DNA of 64,000 nucleotides from Vagococcus coleopterorum (GCF_011303955.1 NZ_CP049886.1:1178001-1242000), one strand, 5' to 3'; shown: positions 40,173 to 53,363, counted from the stretch's first letter. Translations and numbers: made by a program. The notes: generated by a model from the letters alone, not told the origin.

Positions 40173-40210
40173 AGATAATGTTAGAAAGTAAGTAAAGTCT
40201 AACATTATCT
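40173..40210 (-). terminator. Terminator of the hprK-lgt unit
   Basis: AGATAATGTTAGA pairs perfectly with TCTAACATTATCT, 13 bp, with TTTTTTTAT following on the minus strand, just past lgt. Confidence 0.85.
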
Positions 40211-40214
40211 TAAA

Positions 40215-41033
40215 TTATTTAACTGTACGCTTATAAAAAGCAGGTTTCATTACCTTGCGACGATAAATTAATAATATCGCAGCGATAATAAACAAGATCA
40301 CCGACAGTAACTGAGAAACACGTATCGTGTCAAACAGCCATAAACTATCCGTTCTCATTCCTTCAATAAAGAAACGACCTAGTGAATACCACATCACGTA
40401 AATAAAAGTTAATTCACCAATTTTTAAAAAGTTTTTTTGACGACGTAAGATTAATAACAGAATAAAACCCAGTACATTCCATAAACTCTCATAAAGAAAA
40501 GTTGGATGGTGGTAGACACCATTCACTTGCATATTATCAATGATAAAGGATGGCAAATGCAGATTTTCTAAGAATGAGCGGCTGACTTCGCCACCATAAG
40601 CTTCTTGATTCATAAAGTTTCCCCAACGGCCAATTGCTTGAGCAATGATCACACCAGGAACAGCAATATCTAAAAATTGCCAAAAAGAAATCCCGCGCTT
40701 TTTGGTGAAGATATACATCGCAATGGCACCAGCAAGCAAACCGCCGTATATAGCTAGACCGCCATTTCTAATAGCGAAAATTTCAATTGGGTTATCTGCA
40801 TACCGTTTCCATTCGAAAGCTACATAATAAAGTCTTGCACCAACTATAGAAAGGGGCAACCCCCAAAACATGAAATCAATCACATCATCCTCTTTCAATC
40901 CTACCCGAACCGCTTCTTTTGAAGCAAGAATGATAGCTAACAACATACCTGAAACAATAATAATGCCATACCAGTTGACGTCAAGACCAAATAAGCTAAA
41001 GGCAACTGGATTAATTGAACTAAATAAACTCAT
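40215..41033 (-). CDS. lgt: Prolipoprotein diacylglyceryl transferase
   Basis: A 272-residue multi-pass membrane enzyme that attaches diacylglycerol to lipobox cysteines. The Lgt signature is GRWGNFMNQEAYG near residue 135; GARLYYVAFEW and GGLAIYGGLLAG are also typical. ATG 41033 overlaps the hprK end by 14 bases; the frame is open to 41078, inside hprK, without a ribosome site. It modifies lipoproteins such as those at 20089 and 43078. Confidence 0.95.
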   Translation of the reverse strand: MSLFSSINPVAFSLFGLDVNWYGIIIVSGMLLAIILASKEAVRVGLKEDDVIDFMFWGLPLSIVGARLYYVAFEWKRYADNPIEIFAIRNGGLAIYGGLLAGAIAMYIFTKKRGISFWQFLDIAVPGVIIAQAIGRWGNFMNQEAYGGEVSRSFLENLHLPSFIIDNMQVNGVYHHPTFLYESLWNVLGFILLLILRRQKNFLKIGELTFIYVMWYSLGRFFIEGMRTDSLWLFDTIRVSQLLSVILFIIAAILLIYRRKVMKPAFYKRTVK

Positions 41034-41988
41034 GCGGATCTTCGCTCGCTTTCTTCTCTGCTTCGTTATTCTCTTCAATCATAATCGCTAAGCGTTCTTC
41101 AAATGCTTTCGTCGCATCGTAACCCATTGTTTTAGCACGGAAGTTCATAGCTGCTACTTCAACGATAATCGCTACGTTACGACCTGTTTTAACTGGAATC
41201 GATACTTTAGGGATATCAACATTAGCAATACGCATTGTTTCTGCTGCGCCACCTAAACGATCAAATTGTTTTTCTTTACTCCAAGCTTCTAGAGAAACCA
41301 CTAATTGAACTTGACCTCTTGGACGAACTGCGCTTGCACCGAACAAGTTCATCACATCAATGATACCGATACCACGGATTTCAATTAAATGTTTCAATAA
41401 ACGGGCAGGTTCGCCAATAACGGTTCTTTCATCTTGCTGATAAACGTCCACGCGATCATCTGCGATTAAACGATGGCCCTTTTTAATTAACTCAAGAGCA
41501 GTCTCACTCTTACCAATCCCGCTATCACCTTGAATCAAAACGCCTAGACCATAGACTTCTACTAAAACACCATGTACTGATGAACGCATAGCTAACTTAC
41601 TCTCTAAGAAGTTTGTTACCATCCCGCCGATCCGCGATGATTTCAGTGCTGAAGATAAAACTGGCGTCTGCTGTTCTTCAGCAGCTTTCATCAATTCAAC
41701 TGGCGGTGTAATCCCCCGTGCGAATAAAACTGCAGGTGTCTCTGGTTGGCAAATTTTCCGCATAACCATAGCACGTTCTTCTTCAAGCATTTTTTCAGAA
41801 AACGTCGCTTCTTTACGACCAAATAATTGCACACGATCCTGAGGGTAATAATTAAAATATCCCGTCAACTCTAATCCTGGACGTGAAATATCACTTGTGT
41901 AAATCTTTTTATCTAAAAATTCTTCACCAGCTAAAACCGTTAATTGTAATGCATTAACTAATTCCTGGACAGTTACAAATTCAGTCAT
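41020..41988 (-). CDS. hprK: HPr kinase/phosphorylase
   Basis: A 322-residue regulator that phosphorylates HPr on Ser46, feeding CcpA-dependent repression. Walker A is GDSGIGKS at residues 154-161, with the HprK signature in the segment EIRGIGIIDVMNLFG. It is co-transcribed with lgt (14 bp overlap). Its presence supports the cre sites proposed at pflB and ald. Confidence 0.96.
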   Translation of the reverse strand: MTEFVTVQELVNALQLTVLAGEEFLDKKIYTSDISRPGLELTGYFNYYPQDRVQLFGRKEATFSEKMLEEERAMVMRKICQPETPAVLFARGITPPVELMKAAEEQQTPVLSSALKSSRIGGMVTNFLESKLAMRSSVHGVLVEVYGLGVLIQGDSGIGKSETALELIKKGHRLIADDRVDVYQQDERTVIGEPARLLKHLIEIRGIGIIDVMNLFGASAVRPRGQVQLVVSLEAWSKEKQFDRLGGAAETMRIANVDIPKVSIPVKTGRNVAIIVEVAAMNFRAKTMGYDATKAFEERLAIMIEENNEAEKKASEDPHEFI

Positions 41989-42070
41989 CTCAACCCTGCT
42001 CTCAATATTATTTGTTATGATTATTTTAGCATTATAATAGATAGAATTCTACCGTCGACACTAGCAAATA

Positions 42071-42098
42071 AAAAGACCTACAATTTTGTAGGTCTTTT
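42071..42098 (-). terminator. Terminator of the SDR gene
   Basis: AAAAGACCTACA pairs with TGTAGGTCTTTT around a 4-base loop, just after the SDR stop. Confidence 0.9.
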
Positions 42099-42109
42099 TA
42101 TTTAATGAA

Positions 42110-42841
42110 TTACGCCGAATATCCGCCATCAATTACAAGTTCTGCTCCGGTAATATATGATGCTTCATCTGAGGCTAAGAATAAAATAGCATTCGCCACT
42201 TCTTCTGGTTGACCTAAACGTTGTAAAGGTGTGCTGGCAACTAAGAAGTCCATCGCTTCTTTATGTTCCTTAACAGCAGCTGACATCGGTGTTTCAATCA
42301 CACCTGGATAAACTGAGTTCACACGAATATTTTTACGACCCAATTCAGCTGCAGCTGCACGTGTGACAGCTCTGATTGAACCTTTTGAACCTGTGTATGC
42401 ATTTATTCCTGCCCCAATCAAAGCGGTATACGAGGCTGTATTAACGATTGCGCCTTGACCAGCTCTTTCCATATACGGCACGACAGTTTGCATTCCTACG
42501 AATGGGCCCCAACTATTAATCTTATGTTGTAATTCCCAATCAGAAAGAGTTGTATTAGCTAGACTCTTGTCTGATGATATTCCTGCATTATTAATTAAAA
42601 TATCAATCTTGCCAAACTTAGATATAACATCAGCTACAACATTTTGCCATTCAGAATCAGAAGTAATATCTAATTTCATCGGAACTAATTTTTCATTATT
42701 AGGTAAGTTATTCAATGATACTTCATTGATATCACAAGCGATCACAACTGCTCCCTCTTCTAAAAAACGTTCCGTAACTTTTAAACCGATACCTGAACTA
42801 CCACCAGTGACGATTGCAACCTTATCTTTTAGTCTATCCAT
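42110..42841 (-). CDS. Short-chain dehydrogenase/reductase, glucose 1-dehydrogenase-like
   Basis: A 243-residue classical SDR. It has the cofactor motif TGGSSGIG at residues 12-19, NNAGIS near residue 87, the catalytic tyrosine and lysine in YTGSKG near residue 153, and the C-terminal GAELVIDGGYSA. It resembles 3-oxoacyl-reductase- and glucose-dehydrogenase-like SDRs; the true substrate is unknown. The gene is monocistronic, with a terminator behind it. Confidence 0.87.
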   Translation of the reverse strand: MDRLKDKVAIVTGGSSGIGLKVTERFLEEGAVVIACDINEVSLNNLPNNEKLVPMKLDITSDSEWQNVVADVISKFGKIDILINNAGISSDKSLANTTLSDWELQHKINSWGPFVGMQTVVPYMERAGQGAIVNTASYTALIGAGINAYTGSKGSIRAVTRAAAAELGRKNIRVNSVYPGVIETPMSAAVKEHKEAMDFLVASTPLQRLGQPEEVANAILFLASDEASYITGAELVIDGGYSA

Positions 42842-43077
42842 TTTAACTCCCCCTTTATATCTTAACTATACTCTTTATTAACGTTTTTCACAAACTATAC
42901 GTTTAATGATGGTTTTTTAATAAAAAACGAACAAAATACTTAAAAACGTTGAAAACAAAGGGATTACTCTTTATTTTCTTCTATAATTTTTTCTGTTTTT
43001 TTCAAAAAAGATACCTAATTATGTGCTATAATAACCAAATGTATTTATTATAATTTATAGTTTAGGAGTACAATTTA

Positions 43078-43488
43078 ATGAAGAAACTAATCACACTTTC
43101 GATAACGCTTGTGTCTTGTTTATTCCTTTCAGGGTGTAGCAAAGAGCAAAACATTGAAGGGAAATGGAAAGCAACAGATGCTTACAAACAGAAAATTAAC
43201 CTATCGATTGATCCCACTACAATTACAATGGAAATCAAAAAACATGAAAAAGAGATGGAGTATAAAGAAATTTCTAACTCTGAAAAAAATAACATGAAAT
43301 ACTTTGTGTTTGAAATTGATAAACAACAATTTACGATTGTTTTCCCAAACAAAAGAGATGCCAATACGGCTCTATTTATTAAAAACAATTCGAACCACGA
43401 CCCCTTCTCTGGCGCTTTGACTTACACAATGAATCGTGAAAAATTTCCAAACTACGAACAAACTGCCAAACAATACTTTAAAAATTAA
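43078..43488 (+). CDS. Putative lipoprotein of unknown function
   Basis: A 136-residue protein with an N-terminal signal peptide and lipobox LFLSGC, cysteine at residue 20, which predicts Lgt-dependent anchoring. The mature part is lysine-rich with a short EGKWKATD motif and a lipocalin-like appearance, but I cannot assign a family. GGAG precedes the ATG; an intrinsic terminator follows. Codon use does not stand out from the neighbours. Confidence 0.7.
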   Translation: MKKLITLSITLVSCLFLSGCSKEQNIEGKWKATDAYKQKINLSIDPTTITMEIKKHEKEMEYKEISNSEKNNMKYFVFEIDKQQFTIVFPNKRDANTALFIKNNSNHDPFSGALTYTMNREKFPNYEQTAKQYFKN

Positions 43489-43489
43489 A

Positions 43490-43520
43490 AAGAAGGACGC
43501 CTTTAACAGGTGTCCTTCTT
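43490..43520 (+). terminator. Terminator of the lipoprotein gene
   Basis: AAGAAGGACGCC pairs with GGTGTCCTTCTT, followed by TTTTT. Confidence 0.9.
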
Positions 43521-43536
43521 TTTTTATAAAATAAAA

Positions 43537-43556
43537 AACAGACACTAAGGTCTGTT
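43537..43556 (-). terminator. Terminator of the tRNA pair
   Basis: AACAGAC pairs with GTCTGTT; TTTTTTATTTTA follows on the minus strand, downstream of tRNA-Gln. Confidence 0.85.
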
Positions 43557-43562
43557 TAGTAA

Positions 43563-43634
43563 CTGGGCTAGCTGGATTCGAACCAACGAATGACAGAGTC
43601 AAAGTCTGTTGCCTTACCGCTTGGCGATAGCCCA
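43563..43634 (-). tRNA. tRNA-Gln (UUG)
   Basis: The minus strand folds as a cloverleaf. The acceptor TGGGCTA pairs with TAGCCCA, followed by discriminator G. The anticodon loop CTTTGAC gives anticodon TTG, and the T arm has GGTTCGAATCC. CCA is not encoded. It lies 9 bp after tRNA-Tyr and is probably co-transcribed. Confidence 0.96.
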
Positions 43635-43643
43635 CTATTAAAA

Positions 43644-43724
43644 TGGAGGAAAGTGGATTCGAACCACTGAACCCTAAGGAACGGATTTACAGTCCGTCGC
43701 GTTTAGCCACTTCGCTATTCCTCC
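43644..43724 (-). tRNA. tRNA-Tyr (GUA)
   Basis: A class II tRNA with a long variable arm, as bacterial tRNA-Tyr requires. The acceptor GGAGGAA pairs with TTCCTCC, discriminator A. The anticodon loop contains GTA (CTGTAAA), and the T arm has GGTTCGAATCC. CCA is not encoded. First gene of the two-tRNA unit. Confidence 0.96.
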
Positions 43725-43796
43725 AAAAGTCAGATAAATAACCCGACCTCAATATAATACATAATTTACAACTAAATTTCAATAGTTTTTAACAAT

Positions 43797-44027
43797 TTAT
43801 TGGAAAAGATTCCAATGACTAATTAACGTTTCATAGCCTTCATCAAAAGATTTAACAAATTTAGGGCCTTCACCTTCAATTGTTACAACAAACTTTTTAT
43901 CTTCGATTTTTTCTACTTCACCAATCACTTTTTTACCAATGCTTAGTTCTTGCACTTCAGCTTTTTGGCCTTTTGAATTTTGTTTTTTCTCAGTAACTGA
44001 AACTTCAATATCTTTATTTTTTTTCAT
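43797..44027 (-). CDS. DUF2187 family protein
   Basis: A 76-residue lysine-rich protein. The C-terminal half, GKKVIGEVEKIEDKKFVVTIEG followed by SFDEGYETLISHWNLF, fits the DUF2187 (YkvS-like) family. Function unknown. AGGAGG lies before the ATG. Confidence 0.72.
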   Translation of the reverse strand: MKKNKDIEVSVTEKKQNSKGQKAEVQELSIGKKVIGEVEKIEDKKFVVTIEGEGPKFVKSFDEGYETLISHWNLFQ

Positions 44028-44073
44028 GTTATTTCCTCCTGTTATTTCCTATATAACAATACCACATCACCAG

Positions 44074-44556
44074 CTATTTGTTAATGTTTTCAGCCTTTAA
44101 TTCCTTTTTTAAAATAACTTGATTTTTTAATTGTTGACCATTTTCAAAGATTGGCTCTTGATAATGCTCAACAAAATAATCTTTAACAATTTCCGTTATT
44201 TCAAAACCAACAGATTGATATAGTTTTAATGCAGGTGTTGAGGTTTCACCGGTCTTAATAACTACCTCATAGGAGCGCTCAATTCTTTCCTGCAACATCT
44301 TCAGAACAAAATTTAGCATATGTTTGCCAATCCCTTTTCCTTGAGCCGATTCTGATACCGCAATATTCATTATTTCATACGTATCAACCAATACTTTAGA
44401 CAAAACAATCACGCCAAGTGGTTTGCTATTTTCAGGTTGATAAACATATGTTTCTGACGCATATAAATAACTCTCAACTATTTCTTTCTCTGGATCTGCA
44501 AGTAACAGCAAATCCCAAGGATACGCATCATTTGCTGAATCAATTAATTTCATCAT
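44074..44556 (-). CDS. GNAT-family N-acetyltransferase
   Basis: A 160-residue acetyltransferase. The acetyl-CoA motif is SESAQGKGIGKHMLNFVL near residue 75, with TGETSTPALKLYQSVGF near residue 106. The start at 44556 follows AAGGAG at 10 bases and overlaps the end of yidD by 17 bases; the frame upstream lies inside yidD. Substrate unknown. Confidence 0.83.
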   Translation of the reverse strand: MMKLIDSANDAYPWDLLLLADPEKEIVESYLYASETYVYQPENSKPLGVIVLSKVLVDTYEIMNIAVSESAQGKGIGKHMLNFVLKMLQERIERSYEVVIKTGETSTPALKLYQSVGFEITEIVKDYFVEHYQEPIFENGQQLKNQVILKKELKAENINK

Positions 44557-44833
44557 GACACTGACACTCCTTTTTATAGGGCCCTGGATAGACTTCATCA
44601 CTATTTCGACGCACAGTGAATTTTAAGGGGGCATAATCAATTCCACCTTTAACTAATGGTTGACATCGGAAGATACGTGCTATGCCCATTATAAACCCTT
44701 TAAACCCACCGTGGTAATTGACCGCATCAACCATGTATTGTGAGCATGTTGGATGGTAGCGGCAACGTCTTGGTAATCCTGGTGAAATTTTCCGTTGATA
44801 AAAACCAACAATCGCTAAAATTAAACGCTTCAT
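44540..44833 (-). CDS. yidD: Membrane protein insertion efficiency factor YidD
   Basis: A 97-residue protein with the YidD core: FYQRKISPGLPRRCRYHPTC with the conserved cysteines, then SQYMVDAVNYHGGFKG and CQPLVKGGIDY. It aids insertion of membrane proteins through YidC. ATG 44833 follows AAAGGGG; the frame is open eight codons further upstream. It overlaps the GNAT gene. Confidence 0.92.
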   Translation of the reverse strand: MKRLILAIVGFYQRKISPGLPRRCRYHPTCSQYMVDAVNYHGGFKGFIMGIARIFRCQPLVKGGIDYAPLKFTVRRNSDEVYPGPYKKECQCHDEIN

Positions 44834-44864
44834 TGATACTTCCCCTTTCCGATTCATTTCAAAA

Positions 44865-44888
44865 AAAGCTATGGTTTCCCATAGCTTT
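44865..44888 (-). terminator. Terminator after epuA
   Basis: AAAGCTATGG pairs with CCATAGCTTT, followed by poly-T on the minus strand. Confidence 0.85.
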
Positions 44889-44891
44889 TGC

Positions 44892-45074
44892 TTATTTTAT
44901 AAAGTCTGTGATATGTGACCACGTCGAACCATTAAAAACATCAAATGGATTTCCTTTTCCAAGAACACCGTAGCCAATCATCAACCCTACTGAAAATAAT
45001 AGAAGTGCTACTAAAATGATAAGAACTATTTTAAATAATTGCTTTAAAATGTATTTTTTTGAACTCTCCATCAC
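44892..45074 (-). CDS. epuA: EpuA-type small membrane protein (often annotated RNA polymerase subunit beta)
   Basis: A 60-residue protein with one membrane helix (residues 14-36) and a short outer segment with GYGVLGKGNPFDVFNG. This matches the EpuA family (PF11772), which sits downstream of murA in streptococci and enterococci, as here (18 bp gap). The RNA polymerase label in databases is misleading. Function unclear. Confidence 0.75.
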   Translation of the reverse strand: MMESSKKYILKQLFKIVLIILVALLLFSVGLMIGYGVLGKGNPFDVFNGSTWSHITDFIK

Positions 45075-45092
45075 TTTTCTCCTTTAATTCGC

Positions 45093-46358
45093 TTAGGCAT
45101 TTACACGTTCAATATTAGCACCCAGTGCTGCTAATTTTTTATGGAAGTTATAATAACCACGATCTAAATACTCTAAATGAGTCACTTTAGTCACATCAGA
45201 TGCGACTAACCCTACTAAAATCAATGCTGCAGCTGCACGTAAATCGGTAGCAGCTACTTCAGCACCACGTAATGGGACTGGATTATGAATATAAGCAACA
45301 TTATTATCAATACGGAAATCGGCGCCCATTTTAGTTAACTCCATCAAGTGTTGGTAACGATTTTCGAAGACGGTTTCAGTGACGATACTTGTTCCGTCAG
45401 CGATAACTTGCAAGGCACTCATTTGTGCTTGCATATCAGTAGGAAAACCTGGGTGAGGTAATGTTTTGATATCTGTTGAAACTAATTTATCAGTTCCGAC
45501 TACTCGAATGCCATTTTCCTCTTGAGTAACCGTTACACCCATTTCACGTAATTTAGAAATAAGTGGACCATTATGCTCTGCAATAGCCTCTTCAACTAAA
45601 ATATTTCCACCAGTCATTGCTGCAGCTACCATAAATGTTCCTGCTTCGATACGATCTTGCACGATACGGTGTTTAATTCCAACAAGCTTTTCTACACCTT
45701 CGATAGTCATTGTTTCAGTACCAGCACCAACCACTTTAGCACCCATTTTATTTAAAACATTAGCTAAATCTACGATTTCAGGTTCGCGGGCAACATTCTC
45801 AATGATTGTCGTACCTTTTGCTTTAACGGCTGCCATCATAATGTTTTGTGTCGCTCCAACACTTGGAAAATCTAAGTATATTTGAGCACCTTTTAAACCA
45901 TTTGGGGCAACTGCCTCAATGAAACCACCTTCTTGAGTGATTTCAGCGCCCATCGCTTCAAAACCTTTTAAGTGTAAATCGATTGGACGAGAGCCAATCA
46001 TACAACCACCCGGCATCGCAACACGAGCATGATTATTACGGGCTAATAATGGTCCCATAACAACAATTGAGGCACGCATTTGACTAACATATTCATAGGG
46101 TGCTTCAACTAATAAGTCTTTTGTTGCATCAATCGTCACACGATTATTTTCTTGATCAAATTGAATCTCAGTATTTAAATGATGTATCACTTCTTTCATC
46201 ATAAATACATCAGATAAAATTGGAACATTGTCTAAAACTGTTATGCCTTCTTCTGCTAATAACCCAGCAGCCAAGATTGGTAATACCGCATTTTTAGCCC
46301 CTTCAATTTTTACAGTACCTTCTAATTTATTTCCACTACGGACAAGAATTTGATCCAT
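45093..46358 (-). CDS. murA: UDP-N-acetylglucosamine 1-carboxyvinyltransferase
   Basis: A 421-residue enzyme catalysing the first committed step of peptidoglycan synthesis, transfer of enolpyruvate to UDP-GlcNAc. Lys22-Asn23 in the N-terminal segment [10 protein letters not shown], and Cys119 in [13 protein letters not shown], the fosfomycin target, are present. Low-GC Gram-positives carry two paralogues; position downstream of the atp operon next to epuA suits murA1. Confidence 0.95.
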   Translation of the reverse strand: MDQILVRSGNKLEGTVKIEGAKNAVLPILAAGLLAEEGITVLDNVPILSDVFMMKEVIHHLNTEIQFDQENNRVTIDATKDLLVEAPYEYVSQMRASIVVMGPLLARNNHARVAMPGGCMIGSRPIDLHLKGFEAMGAEITQEGGFIEAVAPNGLKGAQIYLDFPSVGATQNIMMAAVKAKGTTIIENVAREPEIVDLANVLNKMGAKVVGAGTETMTIEGVEKLVGIKHRIVQDRIEAGTFMVAAAMTGGNILVEEAIAEHNGPLISKLREMGVTVTQEENGIRVVGTDKLVSTDIKTLPHPGFPTDMQAQMSALQVIADGTSIVTETVFENRYQHLMELTKMGADFRIDNNVAYIHNPVPLRGAEVAATDLRAAAALILVGLVASDVTKVTHLEYLDRGYYNFHKKLAALGANIERVNA

Positions 46359-46444
46359 GATTAAACCTCCAGAATTTTAAGCAAACTACCTTTTTATTAT
46401 CACTAAAAAGTGTTGATTTTTTAGCGAGTGTTTTAACTTATCTA

Positions 46445-46678
46445 TCATACTACAGAAATAATAAAATTGCGAATTAATGTGATGCATTCTAAGAAAAATG
46501 AGCTTGTCATATAGCCTATCGCAATAGCGAAAAAAAGGATAAAAAATTTAATTTGTGGTAAAGTTTGTTTTTTGAAAAACGACTCAATTCTAACGCCTTG
46601 AAGCGCCCAATAAGCCATATAAACAAATAACAAATGACACACCAACCTCACTAATGCATCAATTCCAAAAACTTGCAT
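46445..46678 (-). CDS. DUF1146 family membrane protein
   Basis: A 77-residue protein with two hydrophobic helices (about 9-25 and 44-66) separated by a basic loop. DUF1146 genes commonly sit between atpC and murA in Lactobacillales, as here, so the call rests partly on position. Function unknown. Confidence 0.75.
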   Translation of the reverse strand: MQVFGIDALVRLVCHLLFVYMAYWALQGVRIESFFKKQTLPQIKFFILFFAIAIGYMTSSFFLECITLIRNFIISVV

Positions 46679-46749
46679 AGTTACGCCCTCTTTCTAACAA
46701 ATAATAATTTAATTTTACCATAGAGTTTCCCTTTATTCACACAAAAAAA

Positions 46750-46772
46750 AGACCCGCCCGAAGGCTTGGTCT
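46750..46772 (-). terminator. Terminator of the atp operon
   Basis: A GC-rich stem (AGACC with GGTCT, and GCC with GGC inside) is followed by eight T on the minus strand. It overlaps the atpC stop. Confidence 0.85.
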
Positions 46773-47190
46773 ATTTTTTTGAAGCGTTAATACGATTGAT
46801 CGCACGACTAAGGGCAACCTCAGCACGTTTTTGACTATCAATATTGTGTTCTTGTTTTGCTTCTGCAATACGAGCTTCTGCACGAAGTTTCGCACGTTCA
46901 GCACGAGGGACATCAATATCTGTTGATTTCTCTGCACTATCAGAAACAATTGTCACAACATTATCACGAACTTCCATAATCCCGCCGTTAGTTGCAATGA
47001 TTTCTTGTTCTTCACTAGAACGATCATTCTTAACACGAACTTCATCAATTCTAAGTGGTGCAATGATTGGTGAGTGACCTGGTAAAATACCAAGGTCGCC
47101 ATCCACTGTCCGAACAATAACCATTTGTGCTACCTCATTGGTATAACTGACACCATTAGGAGTGACGATCTCGACTTTTAATTGAGCCAT
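46771..47190 (-). CDS. atpC: F0F1 ATP synthase subunit epsilon
   Basis: A 139-residue epsilon subunit of the central stalk, which can inhibit hydrolysis. The N-terminal beta-sandwich has MIVRTVDGDLGILPGHSPII; the helical tail ends RAINRINASKK. Last gene of the operon. Confidence 0.94.
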   Translation of the reverse strand: MAQLKVEIVTPNGVSYTNEVAQMVIVRTVDGDLGILPGHSPIIAPLRIDEVRVKNDRSSEEQEIIATNGGIMEVRDNVVTIVSDSAEKSTDIDVPRAERAKLRAEARIAEAKQEHNIDSQKRAEVALSRAINRINASKK

Positions 47191-47205
47191 GATTTCTCCT
47201 CCATC

Positions 47206-48624
<1,419 letters not shown>

Positions 48625-48627
48625 TTA

Positions 48628-49548
48628 TTACTCTAATGCCGCTGCCCCACCAACAATTTCCGTAATTTCTTGGGTAATTGCTGATTGACGGGCACGGTTA
48701 TAGGAAATAGTTAATTCATCAATAATATTTGAAGCATTATCTGTTGCACTCTTCATTGCAGTCATACGCGCTGCATGTTCTGCCGTTTTTGCATCTAAAA
48801 TAGCACCGTAAATCAAACTTTCAGCATATTGAGGTAACAACTTATCTAGAATCGCATCAGCACTTGGCTCTAAAATGTATTCTTCGGTATAAGTTTTCGC
48901 TTCCCCAGCGTCTAAATCTGATACTGGTAACATTTTTTCCGCTCTAAATTGTGACGAAATTGAGTTGATATGGTGGTTATAACAAACATATAACTCATCA
49001 AACACTTCAGTTTCATACATTTGAATTGTTGCTTTCACGATTTTACGAACTTCATCGAAGGTCGGTTGATCACTTAGGCCACGTAATTCATAAGCGACAT
49101 TGACACCACGGTTTTTAAAGAACTCTGCTCCAGCACTTCCGATAGCCATTAAAACGTAATCGTCTTCAGATTCATGATCTTCATTGATGATTTGTAACGT
49201 TTGCTTAATTACAGCACTATTATAACCACCAGCTAATCCTTTATCTGCAGTAATCACGATATAAGCTGTCTTTTTAACTGGACGCGCAACTAACATACTA
49301 TGGTAATCATCTGGATTTCCGCCATCACTAGCACCAGCAGCACGATTATTTTCCATCGTTTCTAACTGAGTAGCCGCTAAATGTGTCACCATTTCACGAA
49401 CTTTTTGAGAGTAGCCTTGAAAATTTCTTGAAGCATTCTCAGATTTGTTTAGTTTTGAACCGGAAACCATTTGCATAGCACTTGTAATTTGACTGGTTTT
49501 CTTTGTAGAGGCAATTTTTCTTTTAATTTCAATTAATGATTCAGCCAC
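48628..49548 (-). CDS. atpG: F0F1 ATP synthase subunit gamma
   Basis: A 306-residue rotor subunit with the conserved ends: [20 protein letters not shown] near the N-terminus and [20 protein letters not shown] at the C-terminus. Confidence 0.96.
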   Translation of the reverse strand: MAESLIEIKRKIASTKKTSQITSAMQMVSGSKLNKSENASRNFQGYSQKVREMVTHLAATQLETMENNRAAGASDGGNPDDYHSMLVARPVKKTAYIVITADKGLAGGYNSAVIKQTLQIINEDHESEDDYVLMAIGSAGAEFFKNRGVNVAYELRGLSDQPTFDEVRKIVKATIQMYETEVFDELYVCYNHHINSISSQFRAEKMLPVSDLDAGEAKTYTEEYILEPSADAILDKLLPQYAESLIYGAILDAKTAEHAARMTAMKSATDNASNIIDELTISYNRARQSAITQEITEIVGGAAALE

Positions 49549-49565
49549 ACAAATTCACCATCCTT

Positions 49566-51095
<1,530 letters not shown>

Positions 51096-51116
51096 TCACC
51101 TCTTTTTTCATTTACC

Positions 51117-51659
51117 TTACTTAACAATTTGTTTGTGCATTGTAGTCAATTGTTTTTTCACGCTACTATCGATCACTTTGTTAGCTGCTTTAATAATTAA
51201 ACCACCTAAAATTTCAGGATCGATATGTTTTTCTAAAATTACTTGATCGTAATCAAAACTTTTAGCGATTTTCTCTTCTACTTGTTTGCTTTGTTCTTCC
51301 GTCAGTTCGACTGCCGACGTCACATCCGCCACAAGCACACCTTTATCTTCATGATAAAAGAAGTTAAATTCTGAAATCATTTGAGGAATTTCTTGCATTC
51401 GACGGTTGTTAAAGACAACGCGTAAAAAGTTCGAAACAGTTTCTCCAAATTGATTTGCTAAGGTTGCAAATAATTGCTCTTTTTCAGAGGCAGTTAAGCG
51501 TTCATCAGTTAATAAGTTACCCATATCAGGTACCTCTTGATAGACGCCACGCAATGTCGTTAATTCTTCTAAAACAGTGTCTAAAGCATCGCTTTCTTTT
51601 GCTGTTTCAAATAGAATACGGCCATATCGTCTGTCAATCGTTAAATTTTCAGTCTTCAT
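51117..51659 (-). CDS. atpH: F0F1 ATP synthase subunit delta
   Basis: A 180-residue stator subunit with RYGRILFETAKESDAL at the start, and GGLIIKAANKVIDSSVKKQL at the end, typical of OSCP/delta. I use ATG 51659; the open frame runs seven codons upstream into atpF. Confidence 0.93.
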   Translation of the reverse strand: MKTENLTIDRRYGRILFETAKESDALDTVLEELTTLRGVYQEVPDMGNLLTDERLTASEKEQLFATLANQFGETVSNFLRVVFNNRRMQEIPQMISEFNFFYHEDKGVLVADVTSAVELTEEQSKQVEEKIAKSFDYDQVILEKHIDPEILGGLIIKAANKVIDSSVKKQLTTMHKQIVK

Positions 51660-51666
51660 TTTGCGC

Positions 51667-52170
51667 TCACAGCCCTTCAATATGAGAATTAATTAAGTCT
51701 TCATGTGCATCTTTACTTAATTCTTTTTTAACAATCTTAGTGGCTATTTCCATAGATAAATCTGCAACATCTTGACGAGCAGAGTCCATTAATTGAACTC
51801 GTTCCAGCTCCATGTCACGTTGCGCTTTTTCACGATAACTTTGAGCTTCTGCTTGAGCTTCTTCAACAATGCTATTTGCGTTATTTTCAGCATTATCTTT
51901 AGCTCGTTTAATAATTGCAGCTGCTTCTGTACGTGCCTTTGTTAGCTCTTCTTCCTTTTGTTGAATCAATGTATCAGCGTTAAGTCTCGCTTGTTCAGCG
52001 CTATCAAGATCATTAGCAATTTTACTTGCACGTTCTTCCAACATTGAACTAATTGATTCCCACGCGAATTTTTTGATTAAGAACAATAGAATAAGAAAAG
52101 ATAGACTGACAAAAGCCATCGTCGTGAAAGTAGTTGTTGGTATATTACCAATAACCAAACTATTAATCAT
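51667..52170 (-). CDS. atpF: F0F1 ATP synthase subunit b
   Basis: A 167-residue protein with one N-terminal membrane helix and a long charged coiled coil (EERASKIANDLDSAEQARLN and on), forming the peripheral stalk. I chose ATG 52170; a GTG four codons upstream touches the AAGGGA ribosome site. Confidence 0.92.
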   Translation of the reverse strand: MINSLVIGNIPTTTFTTMAFVSLSFLILLFLIKKFAWESISSMLEERASKIANDLDSAEQARLNADTLIQQKEEELTKARTEAAAIIKRAKDNAENNANSIVEEAQAEAQSYREKAQRDMELERVQLMDSARQDVADLSMEIATKIVKKELSKDAHEDLINSHIEGL

Positions 52171-52265
52171 AATCGCTGGCACGTCCCTTCTCTTGGTTAC
52201 TAAATTTCATTAAGTCGATGACTTAATGAAATGGCATTTGGCATTACTAGTTAATCTTGTGTTTC

Positions 52266-52487
52266 TTATAAGAAGATTAATAGTAAAGCAATAACCACAC
52301 CTAGAATTGGCACGGCCTCGATAAGACCTACACCGATAAACATTGTACTTTTTAATTCTTTAGCCATTTCTGGTTGGCGAGCCATACACTCGATTGTTTT
52401 AGAGATAACTTGTCCGTTACCGTATGCTGCTGCTAATGCTGAACCTAATACTGCGATTGATGCTGCGATGTAATTTAAACCTTCCAT
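52266..52487 (-). CDS. atpE: F0F1 ATP synthase subunit c
   Basis: A 73-residue two-helix proteolipid. The ion-binding carboxylate is Glu57 in GLIEAVPIL; the polar loop has ARQPE. It lacks the Gln and Ser residues of sodium-type rings, so it is probably proton-driven. Confidence 0.94.
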   Translation of the reverse strand: MEGLNYIAASIAVLGSALAAAYGNGQVISKTIECMARQPEMAKELKSTMFIGVGLIEAVPILGVVIALLLIFL

Positions 52488-52545
52488 TTTGAAATTCCTC
52501 CTAATGTTTGAGCAATCTTGATTACTCAGTTTGTTTTTTGTTTTT

Positions 52546-53286
<741 letters not shown>

Positions 53287-53345
53287 TCACCTCTTTTCCA
53301 AAGAGAAGATTATCAAAATAGCAAAAATAATACTTACAGACTTGT

Positions 53346-53363
53346 TATAAGTTAAAACTTATA
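53346..53363. promoter_or_regulatory. Palindrome at the candidate atp operon promoter
   Basis: TATAAGTT at 53346-53353 and AACTTATA at 53356-53363 form a perfect 8-2-8 inverted repeat about 65 bp upstream of atpB. On the minus strand TTAACT within it, 17 bases, then TATTAT gives a plausible promoter, so the palindrome would cover the -35 element. Confidence 0.4.

Noticed and set aside
43372-43635. Minus-strand 87-residue open frame
   Set aside because: It overlaps tRNA-Gln and the lipoprotein terminator; no ribosome site or recognisable protein.
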